Assembly: GCA_035536775.1 (NCBI GenBank)
Contig: DATLNM010000037.1
Location: 75,659 to 139,658, forward strand
Direction of reading: 5' to 3'
Source of the DNA: DATLNM01 sp035536775
Lineage (GTDB): Bacteria > Actinomycetota > CADDZG01 > WHSQ01
Length of the DNA: 64,000 nt
Shown: positions 49,473 to 59,800 of the stretch, in pieces
Layout: each line of letters begins with the position of its first letter
How positions within the stretch are numbered: position 1 is the first letter of the stretch
Notes under the pieces: generated by a model
What the model saw: the letters and a program-made list of their open reading frames with translations, nothing else
Told to the model about the DNA's origin: nothing
Databases searched by the model: none
Position numbers and translations under genes: made by a program

Positions 49473-51338
49473 ATGTCTCGCATCCGAGCCGCCCTGTTGT
49501 GCGTGGTCGTCACAGCGGTGATCACCTCATCGTTCGTCTCGTTAGCGCCGGCGCGCGCACAGACATCAACAGAGCGTTCGCACTTCTCGACGCATTTCTC
49601 CATCACATGGGAGAGCGACCCCGCGAGCCCGGACGCGCCGGACGCACGTGACGCCGACTTCGATGGGATACCCGACACGATCAGCCGTTTGCTCGCCGCG
49701 TTCGAGCGCGCGTGGGCATTGGAGGTCGACCAGCTCGGCTACCAGCCGCCGCCGAACGAGGATCGTTATCCGCTCTACGTCGCGGCGCTGAACCGAGGCT
49801 TCATGCAGCCGCTGTTCCTCGATGACCAGCCATCCCAGCCTTCCTACATCCTCGTTCCCGTCAGGTATGCGCGCGACGGCATCGCGGATCCTGCCGTCAC
49901 CACGTTCGCGGTGCACGAGTTCCACCACGCGATCCAGGCGGGTTACGACGTCTACGAGAATCATTGGATAGGCGAAGCGACATCGGCATGGCTCGAAGAG
50001 CTCCTGCTCGATGATCTGAACCGCAACCACTTCTTCTTGCGCTTCTTCGTTCCGGCCCCCGAGGTTCCCCTCCGGTTGACCGGGACGGAACAGGAGTACG
50101 GCGCGTTCCTGTTCCTGGAGTTCCTGGTCGAGACACTCGGCGCGCGCAACGGCGTCGGCCCCGAGCTCATCCGAGAGTTGTGGGAAACGATGGCGTCCAC
50201 CGAGGGCGCAGTTGGGCTCGATTCCCTAGAGGCGATCGAAGAGCTCGCCCTACGTTACGGCTCGAACCCAGGGGATGTCTGGGGCGAGTTCCTGTTGTGG
50301 CGCTGGCGCCTCGACCATTTCAAAGAGGGCGACGCCTACAAGGCGGAGCTCGCGGACCTCGATTGGCCGCGCGTCGCGTCGGTCACGCGTTTCGGGCCCG
50401 AGTCGTGCGTTCTAGGTCCGACGATCCCCATGTCGCCCTACACGGGGCATTACGCGGCGGTCCGGCCGGCCGCGACGTTGCCCACGCACGCCAACGGATT
50501 CCTTACGGTCCAGGGACCACCGGGGACCGGCGGCTTCGCGCTCATCAGACCCCGCAACGGCCAGACGATCGAGCTCTTGCTCGATTTCGATGACGAAGGC
50601 GTCGCTCGCCTCCCGCTAGGCGTCGGCAAGGATCAACTTCGCCGCCTGACGCTCGGCGTGGGCCGCACCCTTGGACCACCGCTGGACCCGACCAGCCTCG
50701 TGCCGCCCGTCGGAGTCGTTAACTACTCCATCCGCCTTCCAAGTGAGAGCTCGACGCGCCTCGTGTCAGTCGATGTCCCTGAACGCGCCAGCGTCTTCCT
50801 CAGCTCGACCATCAGCGGCAGCGTCACGTGCGGTGGGAAGCCGGCGCCATTCATCGATATCGAGATCACGGCGCGAGACACCGGAACCGGGGCCGAGGAC
50901 GTGACGATGTTGCACACCGGTCTGGATGGGAGCTTCTCGCTGATCGTTAACCCGCAGGCAACGACCACGTTCGAGATCGCAGTCGTCGACCCGCTCGTTT
51001 CGATCCCGCCCCCTGAGACGCGCGTGCTGCAGGTCGAAACCGAGATCTCGCTAGTGCTGAGCAACCGTGTGCTGCTCGAAGGTGACATCCTCAGCGTCTT
51101 CGGCGAGATCGTTCCACTGCATGCCGGCGCGCAGATCGACATCGAGATTCGACGTCCGGAACGCGCCTGGCGCGTCATCGCATCCGCGGTTACCGATGAG
51201 TCCGGCGGATACTCGGCGAGCTTCGCGTTGTCGGCGCGTGGTGTCTGGGAAGTACGCGCCCGCGTCACATCGACGGGTGATGCCGATCATCTTCCCGGGA
51301 CGAGCCTCACCAAGCTCATCAAGGTGGGTCGTGAATAG
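49473..51338 (+). CDS. Secreted zincin metalloprotease (MXAN_6640-like) with C-terminal beta domains
   Basis: The start ATG 49473 gives 621 aa with a signal peptide (about 1-30, ending ARAQ). An Asp-rich calcium-type segment (DARDADFDGIPDTI) precedes the catalytic HEFHHAIQAGYD at about residues 148-159, with the third ligand expected in WIGEATSAWLEE. Together they form HExxH plus a downstream Glu, as in gluzincin-like secreted proteases. After about residue 330 come beta-rich modules, including an Ig/carboxypeptidase-regulatory-like domain near 440-530 (GSVTCGGKPAPFIDIEI, LDGSFSLIVNPQA) and a second one near 540-621. The Ig-like tails may bind surface or extracellular polymers. Substrate unknown. 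Confidence 0.85.
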   Translation: MSRIRAALLCVVVTAVITSSFVSLAPARAQTSTERSHFSTHFSITWESDPASPDAPDARDADFDGIPDTISRLLAAFERAWALEVDQLGYQPPPNEDRYPLYVAALNRGFMQPLFLDDQPSQPSYILVPVRYARDGIADPAVTTFAVHEFHHAIQAGYDVYENHWIGEATSAWLEELLLDDLNRNHFFLRFFVPAPEVPLRLTGTEQEYGAFLFLEFLVETLGARNGVGPELIRELWETMASTEGAVGLDSLEAIEELALRYGSNPGDVWGEFLLWRWRLDHFKEGDAYKAELADLDWPRVASVTRFGPESCVLGPTIPMSPYTGHYAAVRPAATLPTHANGFLTVQGPPGTGGFALIRPRNGQTIELLLDFDDEGVARLPLGVGKDQLRRLTLGVGRTLGPPLDPTSLVPPVGVVNYSIRLPSESSTRLVSVDVPERASVFLSSTISGSVTCGGKPAPFIDIEITARDTGTGAEDVTMLHTGLDGSFSLIVNPQATTTFEIAVVDPLVSIPPPETRVLQVETEISLVLSNRVLLEGDILSVFGEIVPLHAGAQIDIEIRRPERAWRVIASAVTDESGGYSASFALSARGVWEVRARVTSTGDADHLPGTSLTKLIKVGRE

Positions 51339-51362
51339 CCCGGCGGCCCGAGTGACCGAAAG

Positions 51363-52724
51363 GTGAACGTCGCGCGCCGCGGCATCGCGACATCAGTGAC
51401 GCTACTGATCCTTCTCGGCGCGGCGGCCGCGTGTGAGCAACGCCCACCGGCAGACGCTGCCGTGGAGCCGCCTCCGCCGCGTCCGAACGTGCTCGTCATC
51501 GTGACTGACGATCAGCGCGCGCCGGGAACGCTCGATGTCATGCGGCATACGAGACGCTTCTTCTCTGATGGCACGCGTTTCGAGCAGGCGTATGCGACCA
51601 CTCCACTCTGCTGCCCGTCGCGCGCGTCGATCATGACCGGGCTCTACGCCCACAATCACGGCGTCAAGACCAACGACGACGGTTCCGACCTCGATCAGTC
51701 CCTCACGTTGCAGAGACATCTGAAGGACGCGGGCTATCGGACGGCTCTCGCCGGCAAGTACCTCAATCGCTGGGATCCACAGGTGGACCCGCCGCACTTC
51801 GATCGATGGGCATTGTGGTTACGAGGCTGGTACTACGGCAGCCGCTACAACGTCGACGGCGTCCCCAAGAGGATCGATCGCTACTCGACCACCTACATCG
51901 TGACCAAAGCTCTCGGCATGATGCGCGACTTCGAAGCGACCGATGAGACACCGTGGTTCCTGTATGTATGGCCGCTCACGCCGCACAAACCATTCACACC
52001 GGCCCCGCAGGACAGAGACGCGCGCATCCCCCCGTTCGTCCACGATCCCGCGACTCGCGATCGCGACCTGTCCGACGAGCCGGACTTCCTGAGGGCTTCG
52101 ACCTCGAGCGAAAGCGTCGCGCGCAAGACGCGCTCCGAGCAGCTGCGCTCGCTCATCTCGCTGGACCGCGAGCTGGCCCGCGTCTATGGGCGCCTCGGCG
52201 CTCTGGGTGAGCTCGAGAACACGCTCGTCGTGTTCATGTCGGACAACGGCTATCTCTGGGGGGAGCACGGCATCGTCGGCAAGCGCTACCCCTACACCCC
52301 GTCGATCCAGATCCCCCTCTTGCTGCGATGGCCCGGGTACACGACGACCGCGACCGACAGCCGGCTTGTGACCAACCTCGACGTCGCCACGACGATCGCC
52401 GAGGCGACCGGCCTCGAACTCGCCACCGACGGCCGCTCGCTGATCTCAGCCGGAGCGCGCGACCGCCTCCTGATCGAGCAGTGGGCCGATGACGAGACCC
52501 TCGTGCCTACGATGGCCTCCCTCCTGACGCCAGATTTCCAATATGTGGAATATTTCACGCCCGAGGGTACGGTCGCGGAGCGGGCCTACTACGACTTGCA
52601 GGCCGATCCTTACCAGCTGTCGAACCTCTTGGGCGACGCCGACGGGTCGAACGACCCCCCGACGGCGGAGCTATCCGAGCAGCTCGATCGGGACAGGGTC
52701 TGCTCGAGTCAGGCCTGCCCCTAA
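51363..52724 (+). CDS. Sulfatase-family lipoprotein (type I arylsulfatase-like)
   Basis: This 453-aa protein starts at GTG 51363. The signal peptide ends in a lipobox (LGAAAAC, Cys24), so the enzyme should be lipid-anchored outside the cell. The fold opens PNVLVIVTDDQRAPGTLDVM with metal-binding Asp49-Asp50. Cys83 in PLCCPSRASIMTGLYAHNHG fits the C-x-P-S-R motif in which Cys becomes formylglycine, so a formylglycine-generating enzyme is expected elsewhere. LAGKYLNRW, WPLTPHKPFTPAP and FMSDNGYLWGEHGIVGKR are further family segments (Lys, His, Asp-Asn ligands). It would remove sulfate from a polysaccharide or other ester. It lies 24 bases after the metalloprotease gene, probably co-transcribed. 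Confidence 0.9.
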   Translation: MNVARRGIATSVTLLILLGAAAACEQRPPADAAVEPPPPRPNVLVIVTDDQRAPGTLDVMRHTRRFFSDGTRFEQAYATTPLCCPSRASIMTGLYAHNHGVKTNDDGSDLDQSLTLQRHLKDAGYRTALAGKYLNRWDPQVDPPHFDRWALWLRGWYYGSRYNVDGVPKRIDRYSTTYIVTKALGMMRDFEATDETPWFLYVWPLTPHKPFTPAPQDRDARIPPFVHDPATRDRDLSDEPDFLRASTSSESVARKTRSEQLRSLISLDRELARVYGRLGALGELENTLVVFMSDNGYLWGEHGIVGKRYPYTPSIQIPLLLRWPGYTTTATDSRLVTNLDVATTIAEATGLELATDGRSLISAGARDRLLIEQWADDETLVPTMASLLTPDFQYVEYFTPEGTVAERAYYDLQADPYQLSNLLGDADGSNDPPTAELSEQLDRDRVCSSQACP

Positions 52725-52819
52725 AGCGTTACTCGGGAAGTGCCGACCTCGTATCAGGTGTTGACGGGGCTCGCACTAGCTCCCAAACTGGACCGAAGTA
52801 CTGCGAGAGGGTCACGGAT

Positions 52820-53377
52820 ATGAAGTTCAGATCTGCGGCGGGCTTGGCGATCGTCGCCGTCCTAGTGCTGGGCGCCATGCCGCCCGCTAGTGCCGCGCAG
52901 GGCCCAGACCCGATCGAATACGTGATCTGCGTTTACGAGGAGCGGAGCCCGTCCGCTTGCTATCCCCCAGACGAGCTGCCCGACCCCGGGCAGCCTGTTC
53001 CCCCATTCGACCCCGTGCCTACGGTTCCCCCGGTGGATCCAGGACAACCGACGGTTCCACCTATTGATCCAGGACAACCGACGGTTCCACCTATAGATCC
53101 CGGGGATCCGACGATTCCTTCGGTGCCGAGCGTGCCCGGGACGCCGGCCGCGGTCTTACACCTGCTGTGCATGCCCCACCTCTATCCCTTCGGCGCCTTC
53201 TGCATCTTGGCCCAGGACGGGCAGCTCGGCCCGAAGCTGACGGCCGTCAGGCACTACCTCGCGCAGGTGCCGGGCAAGAGCGAGTTTGGGGAGGCGTCAA
53301 AGGACTGTTTACGCGAGAACCCTACAGACAGTGTAGGCAGAGTCGCGTGCATCGTTCTCAGGCTCCTGGGGCAGTAG
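52820..53377 (+). CDS. Small secreted Pro-rich protein with Cys pairs, function unknown
   Basis: This 185-aa protein starts at ATG 52820. The signal peptide covers about 1-26 (ending ASAAQ). A short domain with two Cys (YVICVYEERSPSACYPPDEL) is followed by a Pro/Asp/Gly-rich hinge of PxxDPGQPTVPPI-type decapeptides (about 55-110). The C-terminal domain (about 112-185) has four Cys: LLCMPHLYPFGAFCILAQDG, then KDCLRENPTD and RVACIVLRLLGQ. The hinge looks like a wall-spanning or flexible linker between two disulfide-bonded domains. A weak promoter-like TTGACG lies at about 52758 in the 95-base upstream gap. No family recognised. Confidence 0.75.
   Translation: MKFRSAAGLAIVAVLVLGAMPPASAAQGPDPIEYVICVYEERSPSACYPPDELPDPGQPVPPFDPVPTVPPVDPGQPTVPPIDPGQPTVPPIDPGDPTIPSVPSVPGTPAAVLHLLCMPHLYPFGAFCILAQDGQLGPKLTAVRHYLAQVPGKSEFGEASKDCLRENPTDSVGRVACIVLRLLGQ
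53036..53095 (+). repeat. Two tandem 30-bp repeats encoding DPGQPTVPPI
   Basis: Two adjacent 30-base units starting GATCCAGGACAACCGACGGT are identical except for the last base. Each encodes the decapeptide DPGQPTVPPI. Degenerate copies flank them (GTGGATCC before, GATCCCGGGGATCCGACG after). Near-identity at the DNA level suggests recent duplication within the hinge-coding part of the gene. Confidence 0.85.
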
Positions 53378-53383
53378 TCGGCT

Positions 53384-53410
53384 CTCTACCAGCTGAGCAA
53401 CCCTGACTTG
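53384..53410 (-). other. tRNA-like fragment (acceptor 5' strand and D-arm only)
   Basis: Read on the minus strand from about 53407, a 7-base acceptor-like GTCAGGG and TT are followed by a perfect D-arm, GCTC-AGCTGGTAGA-GAGC, with the invariant GG. The expected anticodon stem does not close and no T-arm (GGTTCGAATCC-like) follows, so this is not a functional tRNA. It directly abuts the stop codon of the 52820 gene. It could be a tRNA relic or chance. Confidence 0.3.
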
Positions 53411-53415
53411 AGCAT

Positions 53416-53446
53416 CAAACCCGTTTGCGCGCTTTCGTCCGGTTTG
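53416..53446 (+). terminator. Hairpin after the Pro-rich protein gene
   Basis: CAAACCCG and CGGTTTG pair (one bulged C) across a loop of about 16 bases, starting 39 bases after the stop at 53377. There is no U-tract. It may end transcription of the upstream gene. Confidence 0.35.
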
Positions 53447-53616
53447 GGCGTCTGATTGCAGGGTCCTGAGTAACTTAGCCTGGGATAATGCCGTTTGATT
53501 GTGTGACGGCTAAGCTGCGCCGTCATTCGAGCCGACATAATCAACGGACGCCCGAATCCTGAACCACAGATCTGAGCCATCGCGGGGGGAACCCCTACCT
53601 GAGGGAGGTCACGAAC
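53447..53616 (+). promoter_or_regulatory. Structured 5' leader of the first large surface-protein gene
   Basis: This 170-base stretch has no gene. It contains inverted repeats TTAGCC (53475-53480) with GGCTAA (53508-53513) and GACGGC with GCCGTC (53506-53524). It also has a -10-like GATAAT at about 53484-53489. Downstream elements CCCGAATCCTGAACC and GGGGGGAACCCC resemble pieces of c-di-AMP (ydaO) riboswitches, but the full consensus was not seen. A GGGAGG ribosome-binding site ends it before GTG 53617. Confidence 0.35.
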
Positions 53617-56600
53617 GTGCTTCATAGGCCACTGGTCCTTACACGGCCGTATCTCGCATGGACGCTTGGGCTGGTCCTTTTGTTCTCGTTGCTGGGCCCG
53701 CTCCCACAGCCAGCCCAGGCGGAGCATGGCGAGTGCCTCCTCGACGTCCACGGAGGGACCGCGGGCGGGCAGGATGGCGGGCCCGATCAGCCCGCTCCCG
53801 ACGATCCCACCGGTGACATCCACAATCACAACGTCGGTGACTCCCACACGATGACCGCGCGCCTGATCATCGTGACGCCTGATCCTCTCGGCCCGGGTGG
53901 TAGCGCCATCCAGACCTGCATCCCCCAGAATGTCGTCAACATCGACTTCGAGAATGAGGGCGGGGCGAACGACGTCGACGGCACGACGCGGCAATCCCCA
54001 GACATGACTTGCAACATCAGTCCGGCCGACTTCACGGCGTCATGCATCGTCGGCTACACCGGACGGAACCCCGGTACCGACATCTGGCGCGCGTGGATCG
54101 ACCACGACACCGTCCAAACGCACGACGAATCCGATCCCGAAGAGGGCGTGAACGAGATCACGCAGCCCGGCACGGGAGGCGATCCCGTAGAGTGCGCCGG
54201 GATCGTCGGGACCCAGCGAGAACCGGACTGCACAGACGTCGTCCAGGTCAACTGGGGAGCTGGTCTGCACAACCTCGACTGTGACGACTCGAACCCACCC
54301 GATACCGAGCGAGAAGCGAACCCATCGCGCGCTGGTTCCGCGAGCAATGAGGTGTACACGTGTACGACGCGCTCCGCTTTCGGCGGGCTCGTCCACGGAG
54401 GTTCTGGGACCCTTTCTGTCTACGGGGAGGTCGAAGGGTCGGCCACGAATACGGTCAACGATCCCGATCCTCAAGATGGGTCGTCCTACAGGAGTCCCGA
54501 CTACAAGTGCGACATCTCGGAGACAGGCGCAACTCTCGGAACGTGTCAGATCACGGTGACGCAGGTGGAGAACGAGGACGGCACGGCGGAGATCTGTTTC
54601 TGGGCGTCCTTCAGGCAGGATCCCGATGCCGTGGGCGGTGCCGGTGAGGAGGGCGAACGTGTCTGCACCGGCTCGACTCCTCCCCGTGCCTTCACCGATC
54701 AAGGTCAAGAGCCAACCGGAGAAGCTCAGGGCCCCGATAAGAGCGACGTGGGTAATGACACCGCCGACCAGGTCGAGTTGAGCTGGGGGGTTCGCCAGTC
54801 CAACCAGCTCGACGCGGAGCCGGAGGCCCAGACCGTCGAGATCAACACGCAAGCGACCATCACCGCGACGATCTTCGACCAGTTCGGTGTTGCTCTAGAG
54901 AATCCGAACCGAGTTATCAACTTCGAATTCTTCCAGGGGTCTATCACCGATCGTGATGGCAACACGCCGCAGACCCCGGATGGAAGCTGTAACCCCAACC
55001 AGTCGGCGAGCTGTTCATTCACCTATGGCGGACCGGCCGGACCTGGGTTCGATCTGGTGTGCGTGTGGATCAATACGACGCCGACCATGAACGGCAACAA
55101 CACCGGCGGTAACGGCACGTGCGACAACGAGCAACTCAACGACAATGACGACGACATCAATGTTGCCGACGGCCAAGGCCAGGATGACGATCGTGATGTC
55201 GTGCAGGTCCAATGGGTCGATCCTTCGGCCGGGACTCGCATCGACTGCGCGCCAGAGTCTTCTAGCGGACTGCCGGGCAGCTCCAACGTCATCATCTGTT
55301 CGGCGACCAACAGCCAGGGTGCGACGGTGGCCCAGACCCCCATCGACGCTGAGGCGATCGGTGCGAACGACCCCGACGCGTCCAACACACCGCTGAGCCC
55401 AGACTTCACCTGTATCACCGGTGGAGATGGTTCATGCGCCTTCCAGCACGGTCCGTCTGGCACCGCTCAGAATGGTGTGACCACCTACCGTGTGTGGGTC
55501 GACACCGACAACAACAACTCGAGCACTGAGATCGACGCAGGCGAGCCTCGCGACGAAACGGCGAACCCGGGGGATCGCGGCGAGCCTGACGGGACGGACG
55601 TCGTCGAGCGCACGTGGGGCGGGACGGTTGCGCGCCTCTCGATCACGCCGAAGAACGACACCGCTCTGATCGGAACGTGCAACGCCTACACCGTCACTGC
55701 GAGCGACATCAACAACGTCGGTCTCGCAGGGCTGGTCATCGACGTGGAACAACGCCATGAGCGTGCCAACAACAGCACCGCCAACGATGAGCCCACGGTC
55801 AGCTTCTGCCAGCCGCAAGCGGCCGAGGGCGCGAACCCATCCGATGTCGATCCCAACCGTGGCGATCTCGCGCAACCGAGTGAGAATCCGGACAACCTAG
55901 GAACTTCTGGCGGAGAGACGGTCGGCACCACCGACAGCCAGGGTCGCATCACGTTCGGTATCCGTGTCGCTTCCGGACAAGGTTCGAACGGTGCGGGCAA
56001 TGTCAGCCTCGTAGCCTTCTACGAGAGCAGCGACAACGATGATCCCGATGCGAACGACCCGCAGGATCCGGCCAACAAGCTGTGGAGCACCACCGCGCCT
56101 TCGCCTACGAACACGTCGACGAACCCGACGACGAACCCGACGACGAACCCGACTTCGGGTGCTGTCGGAGCACGGCGTCTCACTCTCACAGCGACCAAGA
56201 ACAGAGTGAAGTTCGATTCGTCGTTCACTCTCAATGGGCGCCTCGAAGCGAACGGTGCGAACACCGCGCCGACATGCCTCCAGGGTGTCACCGTGGCGAT
56301 CCAGCGCGACGTGCATGGTGGAACGCAGGAGTTCATCGACTACGGCTCCGCTACGACGAGCACGGGCGGCGCGTTCAGCGTCAACTTCCGGGCCGACAAG
56401 AACGCGAGCTACATCGCAAAGGTTCTCGATAACAATCCGCCGGGATGTGGCGCCGCTACGTCCTCCCCCGAGCAGGTCCTCGTCCAGGTGCGCGTGGCGC
56501 TGGCCGCGAATCGCAAGGTCATCTCGAGTGGCCGGCGCGTGGCGTTGACGGCTCGCGTGAGGCCGTGCGAAGGCCATGAGAACGACACCATCACGCTCAT

Positions 56601-56778
56601 GCGCAAGGACGGCAACCGACCGTTCCGTAAGGTCGCGACCGCGCGCTCGGATGGCAGCTGTGTCGCTCGTTTCCGCGGACGTTTGACCAACACAGCGATC
56701 TTCAAAGCCAAATGGCAGAAGCAGGACGAGGACCACGTCACCGGAAGGTCGGGCCGCGTCAGAGTCCGCGTCAGGTAG
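53617..56778 (+). CDS. Large secreted multi-domain (Ig-like) surface protein, copy 1
   Basis: This 1053-aa protein starts at GTG 53617 behind GGGAGG. The signal peptide (about 1-36) ends PAQAEHGE. The body (about 40-830) is a series of beta domains with paired Cys, recurring phrases such as NDPDxxxxTPxxPDxxC, RAWIDHDT/RVWVDTDNN and DVVQVxW, and many Asp/Asn. A TNPT-repeat linker (about 835-847) leads to a C-terminal module (about 848-1053) of two Ig-like domains with four Cys, ending KWQKQDEDHVTGRSGRVRVR. No LPxTG motif or terminal membrane helix is present. The same layout occurs in the next gene (34-base gap), so they form a tandem pair. Likely extracellular and possibly calcium-binding or adhesive (inference). 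Confidence 0.8.
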   Translation: MLHRPLVLTRPYLAWTLGLVLLFSLLGPLPQPAQAEHGECLLDVHGGTAGGQDGGPDQPAPDDPTGDIHNHNVGDSHTMTARLIIVTPDPLGPGGSAIQTCIPQNVVNIDFENEGGANDVDGTTRQSPDMTCNISPADFTASCIVGYTGRNPGTDIWRAWIDHDTVQTHDESDPEEGVNEITQPGTGGDPVECAGIVGTQREPDCTDVVQVNWGAGLHNLDCDDSNPPDTEREANPSRAGSASNEVYTCTTRSAFGGLVHGGSGTLSVYGEVEGSATNTVNDPDPQDGSSYRSPDYKCDISETGATLGTCQITVTQVENEDGTAEICFWASFRQDPDAVGGAGEEGERVCTGSTPPRAFTDQGQEPTGEAQGPDKSDVGNDTADQVELSWGVRQSNQLDAEPEAQTVEINTQATITATIFDQFGVALENPNRVINFEFFQGSITDRDGNTPQTPDGSCNPNQSASCSFTYGGPAGPGFDLVCVWINTTPTMNGNNTGGNGTCDNEQLNDNDDDINVADGQGQDDDRDVVQVQWVDPSAGTRIDCAPESSSGLPGSSNVIICSATNSQGATVAQTPIDAEAIGANDPDASNTPLSPDFTCITGGDGSCAFQHGPSGTAQNGVTTYRVWVDTDNNNSSTEIDAGEPRDETANPGDRGEPDGTDVVERTWGGTVARLSITPKNDTALIGTCNAYTVTASDINNVGLAGLVIDVEQRHERANNSTANDEPTVSFCQPQAAEGANPSDVDPNRGDLAQPSENPDNLGTSGGETVGTTDSQGRITFGIRVASGQGSNGAGNVSLVAFYESSDNDDPDANDPQDPANKLWSTTAPSPTNTSTNPTTNPTTNPTSGAVGARRLTLTATKNRVKFDSSFTLNGRLEANGANTAPTCLQGVTVAIQRDVHGGTQEFIDYGSATTSTGGAFSVNFRADKNASYIAKVLDNNPPGCGAATSSPEQVLVQVRVALAANRKVISSGRRVALTARVRPCEGHENDTITLMRKDGNRPFRKVATARSDGSCVARFRGRLTNTAIFKAKWQKQDEDHVTGRSGRVRVRVR
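56121..56156 (+). repeat. Three tandem 12-bp repeats encoding a TNPT linker
   Basis: The unit GAACCCGACGAC occurs three times in a row (the last with TTC at its end), encoding repeated Asn-Pro-Thr-Thr. It forms the linker before the C-terminal module of the 53617 gene and may vary in copy number by slippage. Confidence 0.85.
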
Positions 56779-56812
56779 TCCCGACTAGGTTGGTGGCAAG
56801 GGGGTCGCATCA

Positions 56813-59800
56813 GTGATGAGAGCAGAGACGGCTCGTCTCAGCACGGCGAGTTTCAGACGGAAAGCAGCATTCGTAAGCGCCCTGATGGTGGGCCTCACTC
56901 TGCTCGCCCCACTGCCAAAGGCCAAAGCTACTCATGATCTCTGTGTTTTGGATGTGGTTAACGATCAGGGCCGTAACTTCGGTACGGGTAACCCTCTGTT
57001 CGAGATCGATCCTTCAGGCGACGTCGACTCCCACGCGGTTGGAGACACCCACGCGATGCAGGCTTTCCTCATCGCAGTTTCGCCAGATCCAACGGGCCAA
57101 AACATCAGAACTTGCATTCCGACCCAGGTCGTCAATATCGACTTCGAAAACGAGGCGGGACCGAACGACAACGACGGGATCTCGTTAACCACTCCCGATC
57201 TCACGTGCGACATCTCGCCAACGGACATCACCGCGAGTTGCACGGTCTCCTACGTCGGGACACTGCCGGGAACCGACATCTGGCGCACATGGATCGACCA
57301 CGACAAGATCCAGGGTTCCGTCGAGGCCGACCAGGAAGAGGGCGTCAACGAGACCCAGCGTCCCGGCACCGGCGGTGAACCGGGATCATGTCCAGGAGCG
57401 TCAAGCGTGGACAATCCTGGAGCTCCCGAACCCGACTGCACGGACGTCACTCAGGCGTCGTTCGGCTCGGCAGCGTCTCGGCTCGATTGCGATGACGCGA
57501 ACGGCCCGAACACGGAGATCGAATTCAACCCTTCTGGTGCGGGGCCGGCGAGCACCGAGCCGTATACCTGTCGGGTCACTAATCCGTTCGGGCAGCGCCG
57601 CGCGGGTAACGTCAATACCGTTTTCCGAGAGTTCCGTGTCGGGGCCGAGATCGAGAACTCAGTGAACGATCCGGATCCGGCCGAAGGTCCTAGCTACGCG
57701 AGCCCCGATTATTCGTGTGGCATCTCTGAGACCGGTGACAACGTGGGAGAGTGTGTCATCGAGATCCCGCAAGCCGACAACGAGAACGGCACGGCTCACA
57801 TCTGCTTCTTTTTCTTCACGGGAACAGGCGCTAGTCCGTCGGGCAACGCGCGCAGCGCGGGCGAGACACTGTGCGCGGGCTCATCTCCTGCCCCGGACCC
57901 GTTCCCAGCTCCCAATAGCGCGGGCGATCCTGAACCCACACTCGAGAACGCCAATCCTGATGGGAGCGATGAGCCAAACGATTTCGCGGATGCCGTGGAG
58001 CTCACGTGGGCCGCGCGTGCCGCGGACCAGGTAGACGCCGAGCCTGAGTCTCAAGCTGCAGTCGTAGGCAGCGCTGTGACCTTGACTGCGACGGTCTTCG
58101 ACCAGTTCGGGAATCAGATAGAGAGCTCAAACCGCACGGTGTTCTTCGAGTTCTTCGTGGGGTCGCCCACCGACCGCGACGGCAACACGCCCGAGACCCC
58201 CGACCTGACATGCACCCCGGGGGCTGCTGCGGCGTGCACTGTCAGTTGGTCGGGTCCGCCGGCGCCCGGAACGGACCTCGTGTGCGTGTGGATCAACGAC
58301 CCCCCGCGTCCGTCGCTGACCGGCAATAACGTCGGCGGCCAATGTGACGGCGAAGGACTGAACGATGAAGACGATGACTCCGGGGTATCCGATCCGCAAG
58401 GCGCGGCCGACGACCAGGACGTCGTTCAGGTTCTATGGCAGACGGCCGCAGCAGCAACGCGCCTCGATTGCACGCCCGAGACGACGATCGGCAGCCCGAA
58501 CAGCCTGACGACGTTCGTTTGTACGGCGCGCTCTACGTCAGGTGAACTCAGCAACCAGACGAACATCGACGTCGAGGCAGTCGGTGCAAATGACCCCGAC
58601 AACGGCAACACGCCCCTCACCCCGGACTTCACGTGCACGACAGGGTCCAACGGAACCTGCTCCTTCGATCACGGGCCCTCGAACACGAGCGTCAATGGCG
58701 TCACGACCTACCGGGCGTGGATCGACGCGGACAAGAACAATCAATCGACCGAGGCCGATCCGACAGAAGCGCGCGATGAGGTTGCGGCCCCCGGGACGCG
58801 CGCCGAGCCCGATGAGACCGATGTCGTCGAGCGCACGTGGGGTAATGCCCCCAACCGGATCGAGCTTGCGCCAAAGAACGACGCCGGCCCTGTCGGGTCG
58901 TGCCGGGCGTTCACGGCCACCGTCTTCGACGGTGCTAATAACCCACTGAGCGGATTCATCCTCGACGTCGAACAGCGTCACCAGTCGGCGAACAACGCTT
59001 CCACCACGGACGACCCGACGGTTGCGTTCTGCACGCCTACCGATACGTCGCTTCCCAACGTATCCGGCGTCGACGTCAATCGAGGCGACCTGCGTCAGCC
59101 GGAAGAGAACCCCGACAACCCCGCGACGCTCGGCGGCGAGATGACGAACGCGACCGACTCGACGGGACGCGTCACCTTCGGCATCACCGTGACAGGCAAC
59201 TCCGGCGCTAGCGGCAACGGCGCGGTCGACATCATCGTGTTCTACGAGAGCACCGACAACGACGACGCCGACCCCGAGGAGCCGCAGGATCGTGCGATCG
59301 AGCAGTGGGGTGGAACCATTCCGCCGACAGGCAGCCCATCGCCTACGACGACCACTTCGACCGCACCGCCGGTCGGCCCTTACGCCCGGAACGTCACCCT
59401 CAGCTCGAACAAGAGCCGTCGCGTTTCTGGAGGGACGTTCACGCTGAGTGGGAACGTCACGTCATCGGATCCGTCGGCGCCGGCCAGCTGCACGTCGGGC
59501 GTGCGCGTGACGATCCGCCGTGACGAGACCGGTGACTCGGTGGAGCGGTTCAACGACTTCGCTTCGGCCACGACGGTCGCGGGTGGTACATATTCCGTGA
59601 ACATCAAAGCCGACGTCAATGCGGTGTACGTCGCCCACGTCCAGAACAACTCGCCTCAGGGATGCTCCGAGGCAACATCGTCGAGCCAGACCGTCTTGGT
59701 GAGCACGGCGGTTCGAATGCGTCTCAGCAAGAAGGTCATCGCCCGCGGGCGCTCGGTGCGCCTGGCCGGTCGCCTGATCCCGTGTGAGGGCCATGCCGAC

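Noticed and set aside
53036..53095. Possible CRISPR-like short direct repeats
   Set aside because: The units are directly adjacent without spacers and encode an in-frame decapeptide hinge.
54040..54852. 270-codon minus-strand frame opposite the first large surface protein
   Set aside because: There is no signal peptide, motif or upstream context; the plus-strand gene is supported by its paralogue.
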